Origin: ZC4RG30 sp040508085
Lineage (GTDB): Bacteria; Pseudomonadota; Gammaproteobacteria; Steroidobacterales; Steroidobacteraceae
NCBI GenBank assembly: GCA_040508085.1
Contig: JBEVNO010000028.1
Location: forward strand, 1 to 22,094
Direction of reading: 5' to 3'
DNA length: 22,094 nucleotides
The notes below the pieces were generated by a model that had not been told where the DNA came from, did no database searches, and saw nothing but the letters and a program-made list of their open reading frames with translations. The stretch's first letter is position 1. Every line of letters begins with the position of its first letter. The position numbers and the translations under genes are program-made. Below are positions 1-7,539 of this stretch, one piece after another.

Positions 1-523
1 GGTTCACGATCGACATCTTGTGCTTGTGCAGGTACTCGATCGGGTCCTCGATGGTGAGGATGTGCCCGGTCGTGGTGCTGTTGCGGTGGTCGATCATCGA
101 GGCCAGCGAGGTCGACTTGCCCGACCCGGTCGAGCCGACCACCAGCACCAGCCCGCGCGGGGTCATGATGACGTCCTTGAGCACCTGCGGCAGGTTGAGC
201 TCTTCGATGCTCGGAATCTTGCTGCGGATGGCGCGGATCACCATGCCCACCTCACCGCGCTGCTTGAACACGTTGACGCGGAAGCGCCCGGCATCGGGCA
301 GGGCGATGGCCATGTTCAGTTCCAGCTCGCGCTCGAACTCGGGCACCTGGCCCTCGTCCATCAGCGAGTAGGCGATCTTCTTGACCATGCCCGGCGGCAG
401 CCCCGTATTCCCCAACGGGTACAACTTGCCCTCGATCTTGATGTATACCGGAGCTCCGGTCGTCAAGAACATGTCCGAAGCGTTCTTTTCGGTCATCAGC
501 TTCAGGAAATAGCCGATATCCAT
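1..523 (-). CDS. pilU: PilU, type IV pilus retraction ATPase (5' part; C-terminus runs off the window)
   Basis: This is a hexameric PilT-family ATPase that helps power type IV pilus retraction at the inner-membrane base of the pilus. The first 174 residues are visible, starting MDIGYFLKLM. The N-terminal PAS-like domain covers about residues 1-115 (ASDMFLTTGAPV, GRFRVNVF). It is followed by Walker A GSTGSGKST at about 130-138 and the Asp-box region ILTIEDPIEYLH at about 155-166. HKHKM after the Asp box and the overall wording resemble PilU more than PilT. The ATG at 523-521 has a GGGGAAA ribosome-binding-like run about ten bases upstream. The gene is divergent from the secreted-protein gene at 621. 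PilT is the alternative; a pilT neighbour would be expected beyond the left edge. Confidence 0.9.
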   Translation of the reverse strand, partial: MDIGYFLKLMTEKNASDMFLTTGAPVYIKIEGKLYPLGNTGLPPGMVKKIAYSLMDEGQVPEFERELELNMAIALPDAGRFRVNVFKQRGEVGMVIRAIRSKIPSIEELNLPQVLKDVIMTPRGLVLVVGSTGSGKSTSLASMIDHRNSTTTGHILTIEDPIEYLHKHKMSIVN

Positions 524-549
524 GCGAAATGTTTCCCCAACAATCAGCC

Positions 550-569
550 GCGTGCCATTGCAAGCACGC
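550..569. promoter_or_regulatory. Inverted repeat in the divergent pilU / DUF4398 intergenic region
   Basis: GCGTGC (550-555) and GCACGC (564-569) are perfect arms around an 8-base spacer that itself contains TTGCAA. A second, overlapping inverted repeat pairs GCCATTG (554-560) with CAATGGC (583-589). Their place in the 97-bp gap between two divergent genes fits an operator or a transcript hairpin. No convincing -35/-10 pair was found, so the role is unknown. Confidence 0.3.
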
Positions 570-620
570 CGCAGGCTTCCGACAATGGCCGCGCTCCTAC
601 TTCAGGCGACGGCACCCCCA

Positions 621-1007
621 ATGAATCCTAGCTTCGCACAAATACGACGTACCCTGTATGTGATGGTGTGCGCATTCGCGCTCTCCGGGGCCGCCCAGGC
701 GCAGGACGGCGCCCTGGAACTGATGCAGGCCCGGCAGGCGGTGGAGAAGGCCACCCAGGCCGATGCCGACCAGTACGCGCCGGAGCTGATCGCCGTGGCC
801 CGCCAGGGCCTGGAACAGGCCCAGCGCGCCGCCGGTGACCGCCGCGAGCGCAAGAACGCCCCGCTGCTGGCGATCCGCGCGACGGTCGATGCCGACCTGG
901 CGCGGGCCCGCAGCGAAGAAGCCACCGCCACCGCGCAGCTGCAGCTGCGCCGCAACGAGGTGGCCCAGCTGCAGCGCCAGCTCGCCACCGGAGAAGATCG
1001 CCCGTGA
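621..1007 (+). CDS. Small secreted DUF4398-like protein
   Basis: This is a predicted periplasmic or envelope protein of 128 aa. The start at 621 (MNPSFAQIRR) gives a normal type I signal peptide: basic N-terminus, hydrophobic core YVMVCAFALSG, and an AQA-Q cleavage site near residue 27. There is no lipobox cysteine. The mature part is almost entirely helical and charged (ARQAVEKATQADADQYAPEL, then a long Arg/Glu/Gln-rich helix), which is the pattern of the DUF4398 family. Family function is not established. The stop overlaps the GTG start of the OmpA-like gene (GTGA), so the two are probably co-translated, and DUF4398/OmpA pairs are a common arrangement in gammaproteobacteria. The ribosome-binding site is weak. 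An ATG at 663 would leave too short a signal, and an upstream ATG at 522 would add a non-signal-like N-terminus. Confidence 0.75.
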   Translation: MNPSFAQIRRTLYVMVCAFALSGAAQAQDGALELMQARQAVEKATQADADQYAPELIAVARQGLEQAQRAAGDRRERKNAPLLAIRATVDADLARARSEEATATAQLQLRRNEVAQLQRQLATGEDRP

Positions 1008-1888
1008 AGCCCACCCGCACCCTGCTGCTGGCGTTGAGCCTGTCCCTGCCGTTGGCCGCCACCGCCGCCGATGACCCGGCCGTGGCCCAGCTCAACCAGC
1101 GCCTGCTGGCGATCCAGGCCAATCCGGATACCGCCCAGCTGGCCGCGTTCGAGCGCCTGCAGGCCCAACAGGCCGTGGCCGAGCTGGCCAAGGCCAAGCG
1201 CCGCGATCTGGACCAGGCCCGTTACCTGGCCGACCGCCGGGTCGAGATCGCCGAATCCAGCGTGCGCGCCGCGCTGGCCCAGCGCGAAGTGGACCGGCTG
1301 GAGCGGACCCGCAGCGAGCTGCTGATCGAAGCCAGCCGCCGCGATGCGCTGCGCGCCCGGCAGGAAGCCGAGCGCCTGCGCGTGCAGGCCCAGATCCAGG
1401 CCGAGGAAAGCGAACGCCTGCGCCTGGCGGCCGAATCGGAGGCGCTGGCACGCCAGGATGCCGAGACCGCGCTGACCAGCGTGGCCGGCAAGCAGACCGC
1501 CCGCCTCAGCGCCGCCCAGCAGAACGCGGCCAAGCTGGCCCGCGAGGAAGCCGAGCTGGTCTCGGGCAACACGCTGCCCGGTTCGAAGTTCGACAGCCGC
1601 GGCGAAGTGTTCACCTTCAACGGGGATGCCTTCGCGGCCGGCAAGGGCAGCCTGTCCGGCGCTGCCAAGGGCCAGGCCAAGGCGCTGGCCGAGTACCTCA
1701 ACATCGGCAGGAAGGGCCGGGTCCGGATCGAGGCCTACGAGGCCGCGGCCGGTGTGGGCCAGCAGCGTGCCGAAGCATTGCGCGATGCCCTGGTGGCGGC
1801 CGGCGTCAGTGCCAGCCGCATCCAGGCCAGCGGCAAGAAAGCGGCGGCGACCAAGGCCCGTTCGGCCGAGGTGATCATCGCGCCCTGA
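1004..1888 (+). CDS. Secreted coiled-coil protein with a C-terminal OmpA-like domain
   Basis: 294 aa starting at GTG, with GGAGAAG seven bases upstream and a four-base overlap with the previous gene. The signal peptide is MKPTRTLLLALSLSLPLAA.TAA, cleaved near residue 22. Residues about 25-185 form a long Gln/Glu/Arg/Ala-rich coiled coil. Residues about 195-294 have the OmpA C-terminal fold pattern (FTFNGDAF, AKALAEYLN, QQRAEALRDALVAAGV, GKKAAATKARSAEVIIAP). OmpA-C domains usually hold peptidoglycan non-covalently. Here the usual GHTD stretch reads AYEA, so the diaminopimelate-binding Asp is missing while the RAEAL arginine is kept. A periplasmic structural role beside peptidoglycan is likely, but peptidoglycan binding is doubtful. 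Confidence 0.8.
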   Translation: MKPTRTLLLALSLSLPLAATAADDPAVAQLNQRLLAIQANPDTAQLAAFERLQAQQAVAELAKAKRRDLDQARYLADRRVEIAESSVRAALAQREVDRLERTRSELLIEASRRDALRARQEAERLRVQAQIQAEESERLRLAAESEALARQDAETALTSVAGKQTARLSAAQQNAAKLAREEAELVSGNTLPGSKFDSRGEVFTFNGDAFAAGKGSLSGAAKGQAKALAEYLNIGRKGRVRIEAYEAAAGVGQQRAEALRDALVAAGVSASRIQASGKKAAATKARSAEVIIAP

Positions 1889-1942
1889 GCCATGGGGTGC
1901 GATGCAAGATGCTGTAATTGTTGAAATTTCGTTGTTCTGCGT

Positions 1943-1955
1943 GTTCAGCCTGAAC
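1943..1955. promoter_or_regulatory. 13-bp perfect palindrome, possible operator
   Basis: GTTCAG-C-CTGAAC is a perfect inverted repeat about 55 bp after the OmpA-like gene and upstream of the structured leader region. Its size and symmetry fit a dimeric repressor site. No regulator can be named from the sequence. Confidence 0.3.
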
Positions 1956-2026
1956 CCCGACTGGGCGCGGCCGATGATATCCACTGAAAGGGTTGAACCG
2001 GCTCCGCCGCAGGCGTAGGGTCGATT

Positions 2027-2053
2027 GTCCGGGCCGCCTTCCGCAGCCCGGAC
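2027..2053 (+). other. RNA hairpin, 8-bp perfect stem
   Basis: GTCCGGGC (2027-2034) pairs perfectly with GCCCGGAC (2046-2053) around an 11-base loop. No U-run follows, so it is not a terminator. It could be a 5' stem of a small RNA or of an mRNA leader that ends at the terminator at 2172. Confidence 0.45.
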
Positions 2054-2069
2054 GAATGGAGGGCCGGAG

Positions 2070-2240
2070 ATGCAGCAGCGCCACGTACCACAGCAGTCTG
2101 TCGTCCAGCCGCACGTGCTGGTCGCAGCGCCGGGTCCGGGCCTGGACATCGCCGGTCGCTCCACCCCAAGCAACGCCCCGTGCCGCCAGGCCGGGGCGTT
2201 CTTGTTTCAACGCAAGCAGAAGGAGGTCCATCATGTTTGA
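2070..2240 (+). CDS. Possible 56-aa small protein or leader peptide
   Basis: The ATG at 2070 has GGAGG at 2058-2062, a seven-base spacing. The frame stays open for 56 codons, starts MQQRHVPQQS, favours G/C at third positions in its first half, and stops inside the start of the YdcH gene, giving a short overlap that could couple the two. The ORF runs straight through the terminator hairpin at 2172-2200, which argues against a normal gene but would suit a leader whose translation affects read-through. No recognisable domain is present. It could be a chance ORF in GC-rich DNA. Confidence 0.2.
   Translation: MQQRHVPQQSVVQPHVLVAAPGPGLDIAGRSTPSNAPCRQAGAFLFQRKQKEVHHV
2172..2207 (+). terminator. Rho-independent terminator-like hairpin
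   Basis: AACGCCCCG (2172-2180) and CGGGGCGTT (2192-2200) form a perfect 9-bp GC-rich stem with an 11-base loop, followed by CTTGTTT. It lies between the OmpA-like gene and the YdcH gene, 33 bases before the YdcH start. It could end transcripts from the OmpA-like operon or from a small RNA, or act as an attenuator for the YdcH gene. Confidence 0.7.
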
Positions 2241-2451
2241 AGGTCAGCCCCAGAGCGAAATCGATGCGCGCCGCAAGAGCGACCCGGAATTCAAGGCGCT
2301 TTACGAACGGCATCAGAAGTTGAACAAGAAATGCATGGATGCGGAACTGGGCGTGCTTCCAATAGCGGATCTCACCCTGAGGCAGATGAAGCGTGAAAAG
2401 CTGCTGGCCAAGCAGAAGCTCGAACGCATGTACGACTCCCCTACGCACTGA
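2233..2451 (+). CDS. YdcH family protein (DUF465)
   Basis: 72 aa starting MFEGQPQSEI, with an excellent AAGGAGGT ribosome-binding site five bases upstream. The sequence is a charged helical hairpin (DPEFKALYERHQKLNKKC, then LRQMKREKLLAKQKLERMYD), matching the DUF465/YdcH family in length and in the central Leu/Lys-rich second helix. These small cytoplasmic proteins are widespread in proteobacteria and have no settled function. A longer in-frame start upstream would cross the terminator and is rejected. The gene sits alone between the terminator and the transsulfuration genes. Confidence 0.85.
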   Translation: MFEGQPQSEIDARRKSDPEFKALYERHQKLNKKCMDAELGVLPIADLTLRQMKREKLLAKQKLERMYDSPTH

Positions 2452-2470
2452 CGATCTTTTGGCCTACGTC

Positions 2471-2568
2471 GTGGGCGGCAGCGGTCACCTCGTCGACCGT
2501 TGTCGCCTGCGCCGCTCCGCCCGCGGTGAAGCCCGCCTGATGAAGGGTCGGCCAGTGGGCGGCAGCGG
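2471..2568. repeat. Pair of 14-bp direct repeats in the intergenic region before cystathionine beta-synthase
   Basis: GTGGGCGGCAGCGG occurs at 2471-2484 and again at 2555-2568. Weaker likeness continues on both sides (GGCC before each, ACCGT after each), which looks like a decayed tandem duplication of about 84 bp. The stretch 2452-2639 otherwise holds no convincing gene. Confidence 0.4.
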
Positions 2569-2639
2569 CCTGACTTTCTTCGCCAACCGTCGGATAATCA
2601 CCGGTCAGGCCGCACTGCGGCGCGAACCGATGTGACCCG

Positions 2640-4010
<1,371 letters not shown>

Positions 4011-4096
4011 GCGACGGGGCCTGACGCAATGAACTCGGGTTTATCGGCGTCAAGGGCAGATTAAGCCTCCGCTGATAGACTTCCGCTCCTTTTTGC

Positions 4097-4118
4097 GGGG
4101 GCCCCTAAGGGGGCTCCT
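4097..4118 (+). promoter_or_regulatory. Stable hairpin just upstream of the metB-like start
   Basis: Bases 4097-4105 pair with 4110-4118 (nine pairs, two of them G-U) around a TAAG tetraloop, ending 16 bases before the ATG at 4135. The region after it has no T-run, so a terminator is unlikely. In the mRNA it lies next to the weak CCGGAAAA ribosome-binding area and could affect translation initiation. Confidence 0.4.
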
Positions 4119-4134
4119 ATTGCCGGAAAACACT

Positions 4135-5325
4135 ATGTCCGACCACGCTTCCTCCGGGCACGGCGACCGCTCGCTCGCCCTGGCCACGCTGGCCATCCAC
4201 GGCGGCCAGTCGCCGGATCCGAGCACCGGCGCGGTGATGCCGCCGATCTATGCGACCTCCACCTATGCCCAGTCCAGCCCGGGTGAACACCAGGGCTTCG
4301 AGTACTCGCGTACCCACAACCCGACCCGTTTCGCCTACGAGCGCTGCGTGGCCTCGCTGGAAGGCGGCAGCCGCGGCTTCGCGTTCGCCTCGGGCATGGC
4401 GGCAAGCTCCACCGTGATGGAACTGCTGGACGCCGGCAGCCACGTGGTGGCGATGGATGACATCTACGGCGGCACCTTCCGGCTGTTCGAGCGGGTCCGC
4501 AAGCGCACCGCCAGCCTGCAGTTCAGCTTCGTCGACCTGACGGACGTGGCCGCCTTCGAAGCGGCGATCACCCCGCAGACGAAGATGGTGTGGATCGAGA
4601 CCCCGACCAACCCGATGCTGAAGATCGTGGATATCGCGGCGATCGCCGCGGTGGCCAAGCGGCATGGGCTGATCGTGGTGGTCGACAACACCTTCGCCTC
4701 GCCGATGCTGCAGCGCCCGCTGGAACTGGGCGCGGATCTGGTCCTGCATTCGGCCACCAAGTACCTCAACGGGCACTCGGACATGGTCGGCGGCATGGTG
4801 GTGGTCGGTGAGGACACCGAACTGGCCGAGCAGATGGCCTTCCTGCAGAACTCGATCGGCGCCGTGCAGGGGCCGTTCGACAGCTTCCTGGCGCTGCGCG
4901 GCCTGAAGACCCTGCCGCTGCGCATGAAGGCCCATTGCAGCAATGCGCTGGCCCTGGCCCAGTGGCTGGAGAAGCACCCGGCGGTGGAAAAGGTGATCTA
5001 CCCGGGCCTGACCTCGCACCCGCAGCACGCGCTGGCCACGCGCCAGATGAACGGCTACGGCGGCATCGTCTCGATCGTGCTCAAAGGCGGGTTCGCCGCG
5101 GCCAAGCGTTTCTGCGAGAAGACCGAACTGTTCACCCTGGCCGAATCGCTGGGCGGCGTGGAGAGCCTGGTGAATCATCCTGCGGTGATGACGCATGCCT
5201 CGATCCCGGTCGAACGCCGTGAAGCACTCGGCATCAGCGATGCGCTGGTACGGCTGAGCGTGGGCGTGGAGGAGCTGGGGGATCTGCAGGTGGATCTGGA
5301 AGGGGCGCTTTCGAGCCATGAATGA
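4135..5325 (+). CDS. metB: Cystathionine gamma-lyase / gamma-synthase (Cys/Met metabolism PLP enzyme)
   Basis: 396 aa, fold-type I PLP enzyme of the Cys/Met metabolism family. Visible landmarks are YSRTHNPTR at about 57-65, the PLP-ring-stacking Tyr in DDIYGGT at about 111, VVDNTFASP with the PLP Asp at about 184, and SATKYLNGHSD with the Schiff-base lysine at about K209. SLGGVESLVNHPA is typical of both gamma-lyase and gamma-synthase. Its position next to cystathionine beta-synthase favours gamma-lyase (cystathionine to cysteine). The symbol metB follows the usual name of this locus beside Xanthomonas LPS genes and does not fix the activity. The start at MSDHASS is chosen over an upstream in-frame start because that one would begin inside the hairpin. 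Its last eight bases overlap the first glycosyltransferase gene. Confidence 0.88.
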   Translation: MSDHASSGHGDRSLALATLAIHGGQSPDPSTGAVMPPIYATSTYAQSSPGEHQGFEYSRTHNPTRFAYERCVASLEGGSRGFAFASGMAASSTVMELLDAGSHVVAMDDIYGGTFRLFERVRKRTASLQFSFVDLTDVAAFEAAITPQTKMVWIETPTNPMLKIVDIAAIAAVAKRHGLIVVVDNTFASPMLQRPLELGADLVLHSATKYLNGHSDMVGGMVVVGEDTELAEQMAFLQNSIGAVQGPFDSFLALRGLKTLPLRMKAHCSNALALAQWLEKHPAVEKVIYPGLTSHPQHALATRQMNGYGGIVSIVLKGGFAAAKRFCEKTELFTLAESLGGVESLVNHPAVMTHASIPVERREALGISDALVRLSVGVEELGDLQVDLEGALSSHE

Positions 5326-6748
5326 GGGCGCACAGCGTCCGCGCCACGGTGAGCAGCGGCGGCCCCCTTCGCTGGGGTTGCTGATGCTGAGCCTGTCAGC
5401 GTGGATCAGAGGCCAGCAGTGGTTGCAGGCGATCTACCGCCACCTTCCGCAAGGTCTGCGCAATCGCGCTTCCTCGTTGCTCGCCGCGCGCGCCAGTGGC
5501 CGCGCGCGGTTTCCACGCACCCCCCGCTGGGCGCTGCAGCCCAGCGCAAACCACGGCACGCTCCGCGCGGAAAGATCTGCGGGCAGCGGTACCGGCGTGA
5601 ACATCCTGGGTTACATACGCGGTCAGTTTGGCTTGGCCGAAAGTGCGCGCCTGTATGCGCGCGCGCTGATCGAAGCCGGGGCCGATGTTGCCCTGTACGA
5701 CATCGACCTCGACCTGCCGCATGGCTGGGACGATCAGAGCCTGGATCGCTGGATCGGCACTGAAACGCCCCATCCGGTCAGCATCCTCTTCGTCAACCCG
5801 GATTACCTGCAGCCCGCCCTGGCGCAGATCGGTAAAGCACGGCTGCAGGGGCGTTACCTGATCGCCTGCTGGTTCTGGGAGCTGGAAGCCATTCCCGAGG
5901 AATGGATAGCGGCGCTGGAGCACGTGGATGAGGTGATGGTCGCCAGTCAGTTCGTCGAGGATGCCTTCCGGCGCGTGACCGACAAGCCCGTGCTGCGTGT
6001 GCCGCTGCCGTTGAGCACGCTGCCCGACAGCGGCCTTGAGCGTGCGGATTTCGGCCTGGAGGAAGACAAGTTCACGTTCCTGGTCACCTTCGACTTCAAT
6101 TCCTGGATTGCCCGGAAGAATCCCTACGCTGTCTTGAAGGCCTTCCGCGACGCATTCCCTGCGGGTCGCGATGATGTCCGCCTGCTGATCAAATCGAGCA
6201 ACGGGTTTCGCCATCCGGATCGCTTCCGGACCTTGTTGAAGGAGGTCGAGGCCGATGCCCGGGTCGTGGTCCGGGACGAGGTGATCGATCGCGCCCACGT
6301 CAATGCCCTTCAGCGCTGCTGCGATGTCTACGTGTCCCTGCATCGGTCCGAGGGCTTCGGCCTCGGTCTTGCCGAATGCATGGCGATGGGAAAGCCGGTG
6401 ATCGCGACCAACTGGTCGGGGAACCTGGACTTCATGGACGCCGACTGCGCGGCCTTGGTGGGCTACCGGATGGTGGCGGTCCAGCCGGGCGAGTATCCGC
6501 ACGGCGAAGGCCAGTACTGGGCCGAAGCGGATATCGCCGAAGCGGCGCTGTGGATGCGCAGGCTGGCCGATGATCCGCAGGCGGCGCGTGAACTGGGGCA
6601 GCGTGGGCGCGAGAAGGTGACGCAGGTGCTTTCGCGCGAGCGGGCCGCCGAGCATATTCTTGCCCGCCTCGGTCACATTGAACAGGACCGGTCGCGCCTT
6701 GCCGGTAAGAACGATCTGGAAGAATCCGCCCGGAGGGGCACTCCATGA
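5318..6748 (+). CDS. GT4-type glycosyltransferase, O-antigen assembly
   Basis: 476 aa, GT-B fold. The N-terminal Rossmann domain starts at about residue 93 (GVNILGYIRGQFGLAESAR). The C-terminal donor-binding domain has the IARKN phosphate-contact motif at about 264-268 and the retaining EX7E motif EGFGLGLAE at about 345-353. It is cytoplasmic and probably adds rhamnose or mannose to a lipid-linked chain, given the gmd/rmd genes downstream. The first 90 residues are Arg-rich and poorly conserved-looking, so the start may instead be the ATG at 5384. The proposed ATG overlaps the metB-like stop by eight bases, and the stop overlaps wzm (ATGA), showing tight coupling. Donor and linkage cannot be read from the sequence. 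Confidence 0.85.
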   Translation: MNEGAQRPRHGEQRRPPSLGLLMLSLSAWIRGQQWLQAIYRHLPQGLRNRASSLLAARASGRARFPRTPRWALQPSANHGTLRAERSAGSGTGVNILGYIRGQFGLAESARLYARALIEAGADVALYDIDLDLPHGWDDQSLDRWIGTETPHPVSILFVNPDYLQPALAQIGKARLQGRYLIACWFWELEAIPEEWIAALEHVDEVMVASQFVEDAFRRVTDKPVLRVPLPLSTLPDSGLERADFGLEEDKFTFLVTFDFNSWIARKNPYAVLKAFRDAFPAGRDDVRLLIKSSNGFRHPDRFRTLLKEVEADARVVVRDEVIDRAHVNALQRCCDVYVSLHRSEGFGLGLAECMAMGKPVIATNWSGNLDFMDADCAALVGYRMVAVQPGEYPHGEGQYWAEADIAEAALWMRRLADDPQAARELGQRGREKVTQVLSRERAAEHILARLGHIEQDRSRLAGKNDLEESARRGTP

Positions 6749-7539
6749 AAAACATGCTGCGAGCATTGTGGGCATACCGCTTCTTCATTCTTTCGTCCAT
6801 CCGCAACGACCTTCGGCTTCGTTTCATACGCAGCAGGCTCGGCGCGCTGTGGATGATCATCCACCCGCTCATGCAGGTGCTCATCTTCGCCACGATTCTG
6901 TCCGAGGTGCTGGCGGCGAAACTTCCCGGCATCGACAACAAATATGCATACGCGCTGTATCTGATGGCCGGTACCTTGTGCTGGACGATGTTCGCCGAGA
7001 CGGTGGGCAAGTCGGTGAACCTGTTCGTCGACAGCGGCAATCTGATGAAAAAGATGGCGTTTCCGCGGATCTGCCTGCCGTTCATCGCCGGCGGAACGAT
7101 GCTCGTCAACAACCTGCTGCTGCTGGTGGCGATCTTCGCCGTGTTTGCCGTGCTCGGGCACTTCCCGGACATGCAGGCCTGGTGGCTGCCGGCGCTGATG
7201 GTGCTCACGCTGACGTTTGCGATGTCCATCGGGCTTCTGCTCGGGGTGCTCAACGTCTTCATGCGCGACATCGGCCAGGTCGTGCCGGTGGTGCTGCAGG
7301 CCCTGTTCTGGCTGACCCCCATCGTCTACCACATCACGATCCTGCCCCCGAGCGTGCAGAAGGTCTTCAAGCTCAATCCGTTGTTCCCGCTTGTCACCAG
7401 TTACCAGAATGTCCTGGTGTTCAACAAGCCGCCCGTCTGGGCGGACCTGGTGTGGATGATTCTGACAACCCTTCTGATGGGAATGGCCGCCCTGATCGTG
7501 TTCCGGCGTGCCAGTCCTGAAATGGTGGATGCGCTATGA
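6745..7539 (+). CDS. wzm: Wzm, O-polysaccharide ABC transporter permease
   Basis: 264 aa inner-membrane protein of the ABC-2 family that moves undecaprenyl-diphosphate-linked O-polysaccharide across the membrane. An amphipathic N-terminus (FFILSSIRNDLRLRFIRSRLG) is followed by about six membrane segments, among them WMIIHPLMQVLIFATIL, LLLLVAIFAVFAVL, ALMVLTLTFAMSIGLLLG and VWMILTTLLMGMAALIV. FRDIG-like wording (NVFMRDIGQ) and FWLTPIVYH are typical of Wzm/TagG permeases. GGAGG lies eight bases before the ATG. It overlaps by four bases with the genes on both sides, including the matching ATPase gene. Confidence 0.93.
   Translation: MKNMLRALWAYRFFILSSIRNDLRLRFIRSRLGALWMIIHPLMQVLIFATILSEVLAAKLPGIDNKYAYALYLMAGTLCWTMFAETVGKSVNLFVDSGNLMKKMAFPRICLPFIAGGTMLVNNLLLLVAIFAVFAVLGHFPDMQAWWLPALMVLTLTFAMSIGLLLGVLNVFMRDIGQVVPVVLQALFWLTPIVYHITILPPSVQKVFKLNPLFPLVTSYQNVLVFNKPPVWADLVWMILTTLLMGMAALIVFRRASPEMVDAL

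Larger units (their letters stand above)
1889..2232. other. 344-bp gene-poor region with a palindrome, a hairpin and a terminator
   Basis: No well-supported protein gene lies here. It holds a 13-bp palindrome at 1943-1955, an 8-bp-stem hairpin at 2027-2053, a possible small ORF from 2070 with a good ribosome-binding site, and a strong terminator-like hairpin at 2172-2200. The perfect AAGGAGGT site of the YdcH gene follows at 2220-2227. The layout fits either a small RNA ending near 2207 or a regulated leader for the YdcH gene. Confidence 0.5.

Noticed and set aside
602..2173. 523-aa open frame on the minus strand across the DUF4398 and OmpA-like genes
   Set aside because: It is the mirror of GC-rich plus-strand codons, has low-complexity Gly/Leu/Gln/Arg content and no domain. 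The plus-strand genes have signal peptides and good starts.
4117..5319. 400-aa minus-strand frame opposite the metB-like gene
   Set aside because: Antisense shadow with repetitive His/Arg/Gln content; the plus-strand frame has all PLP-enzyme motifs.
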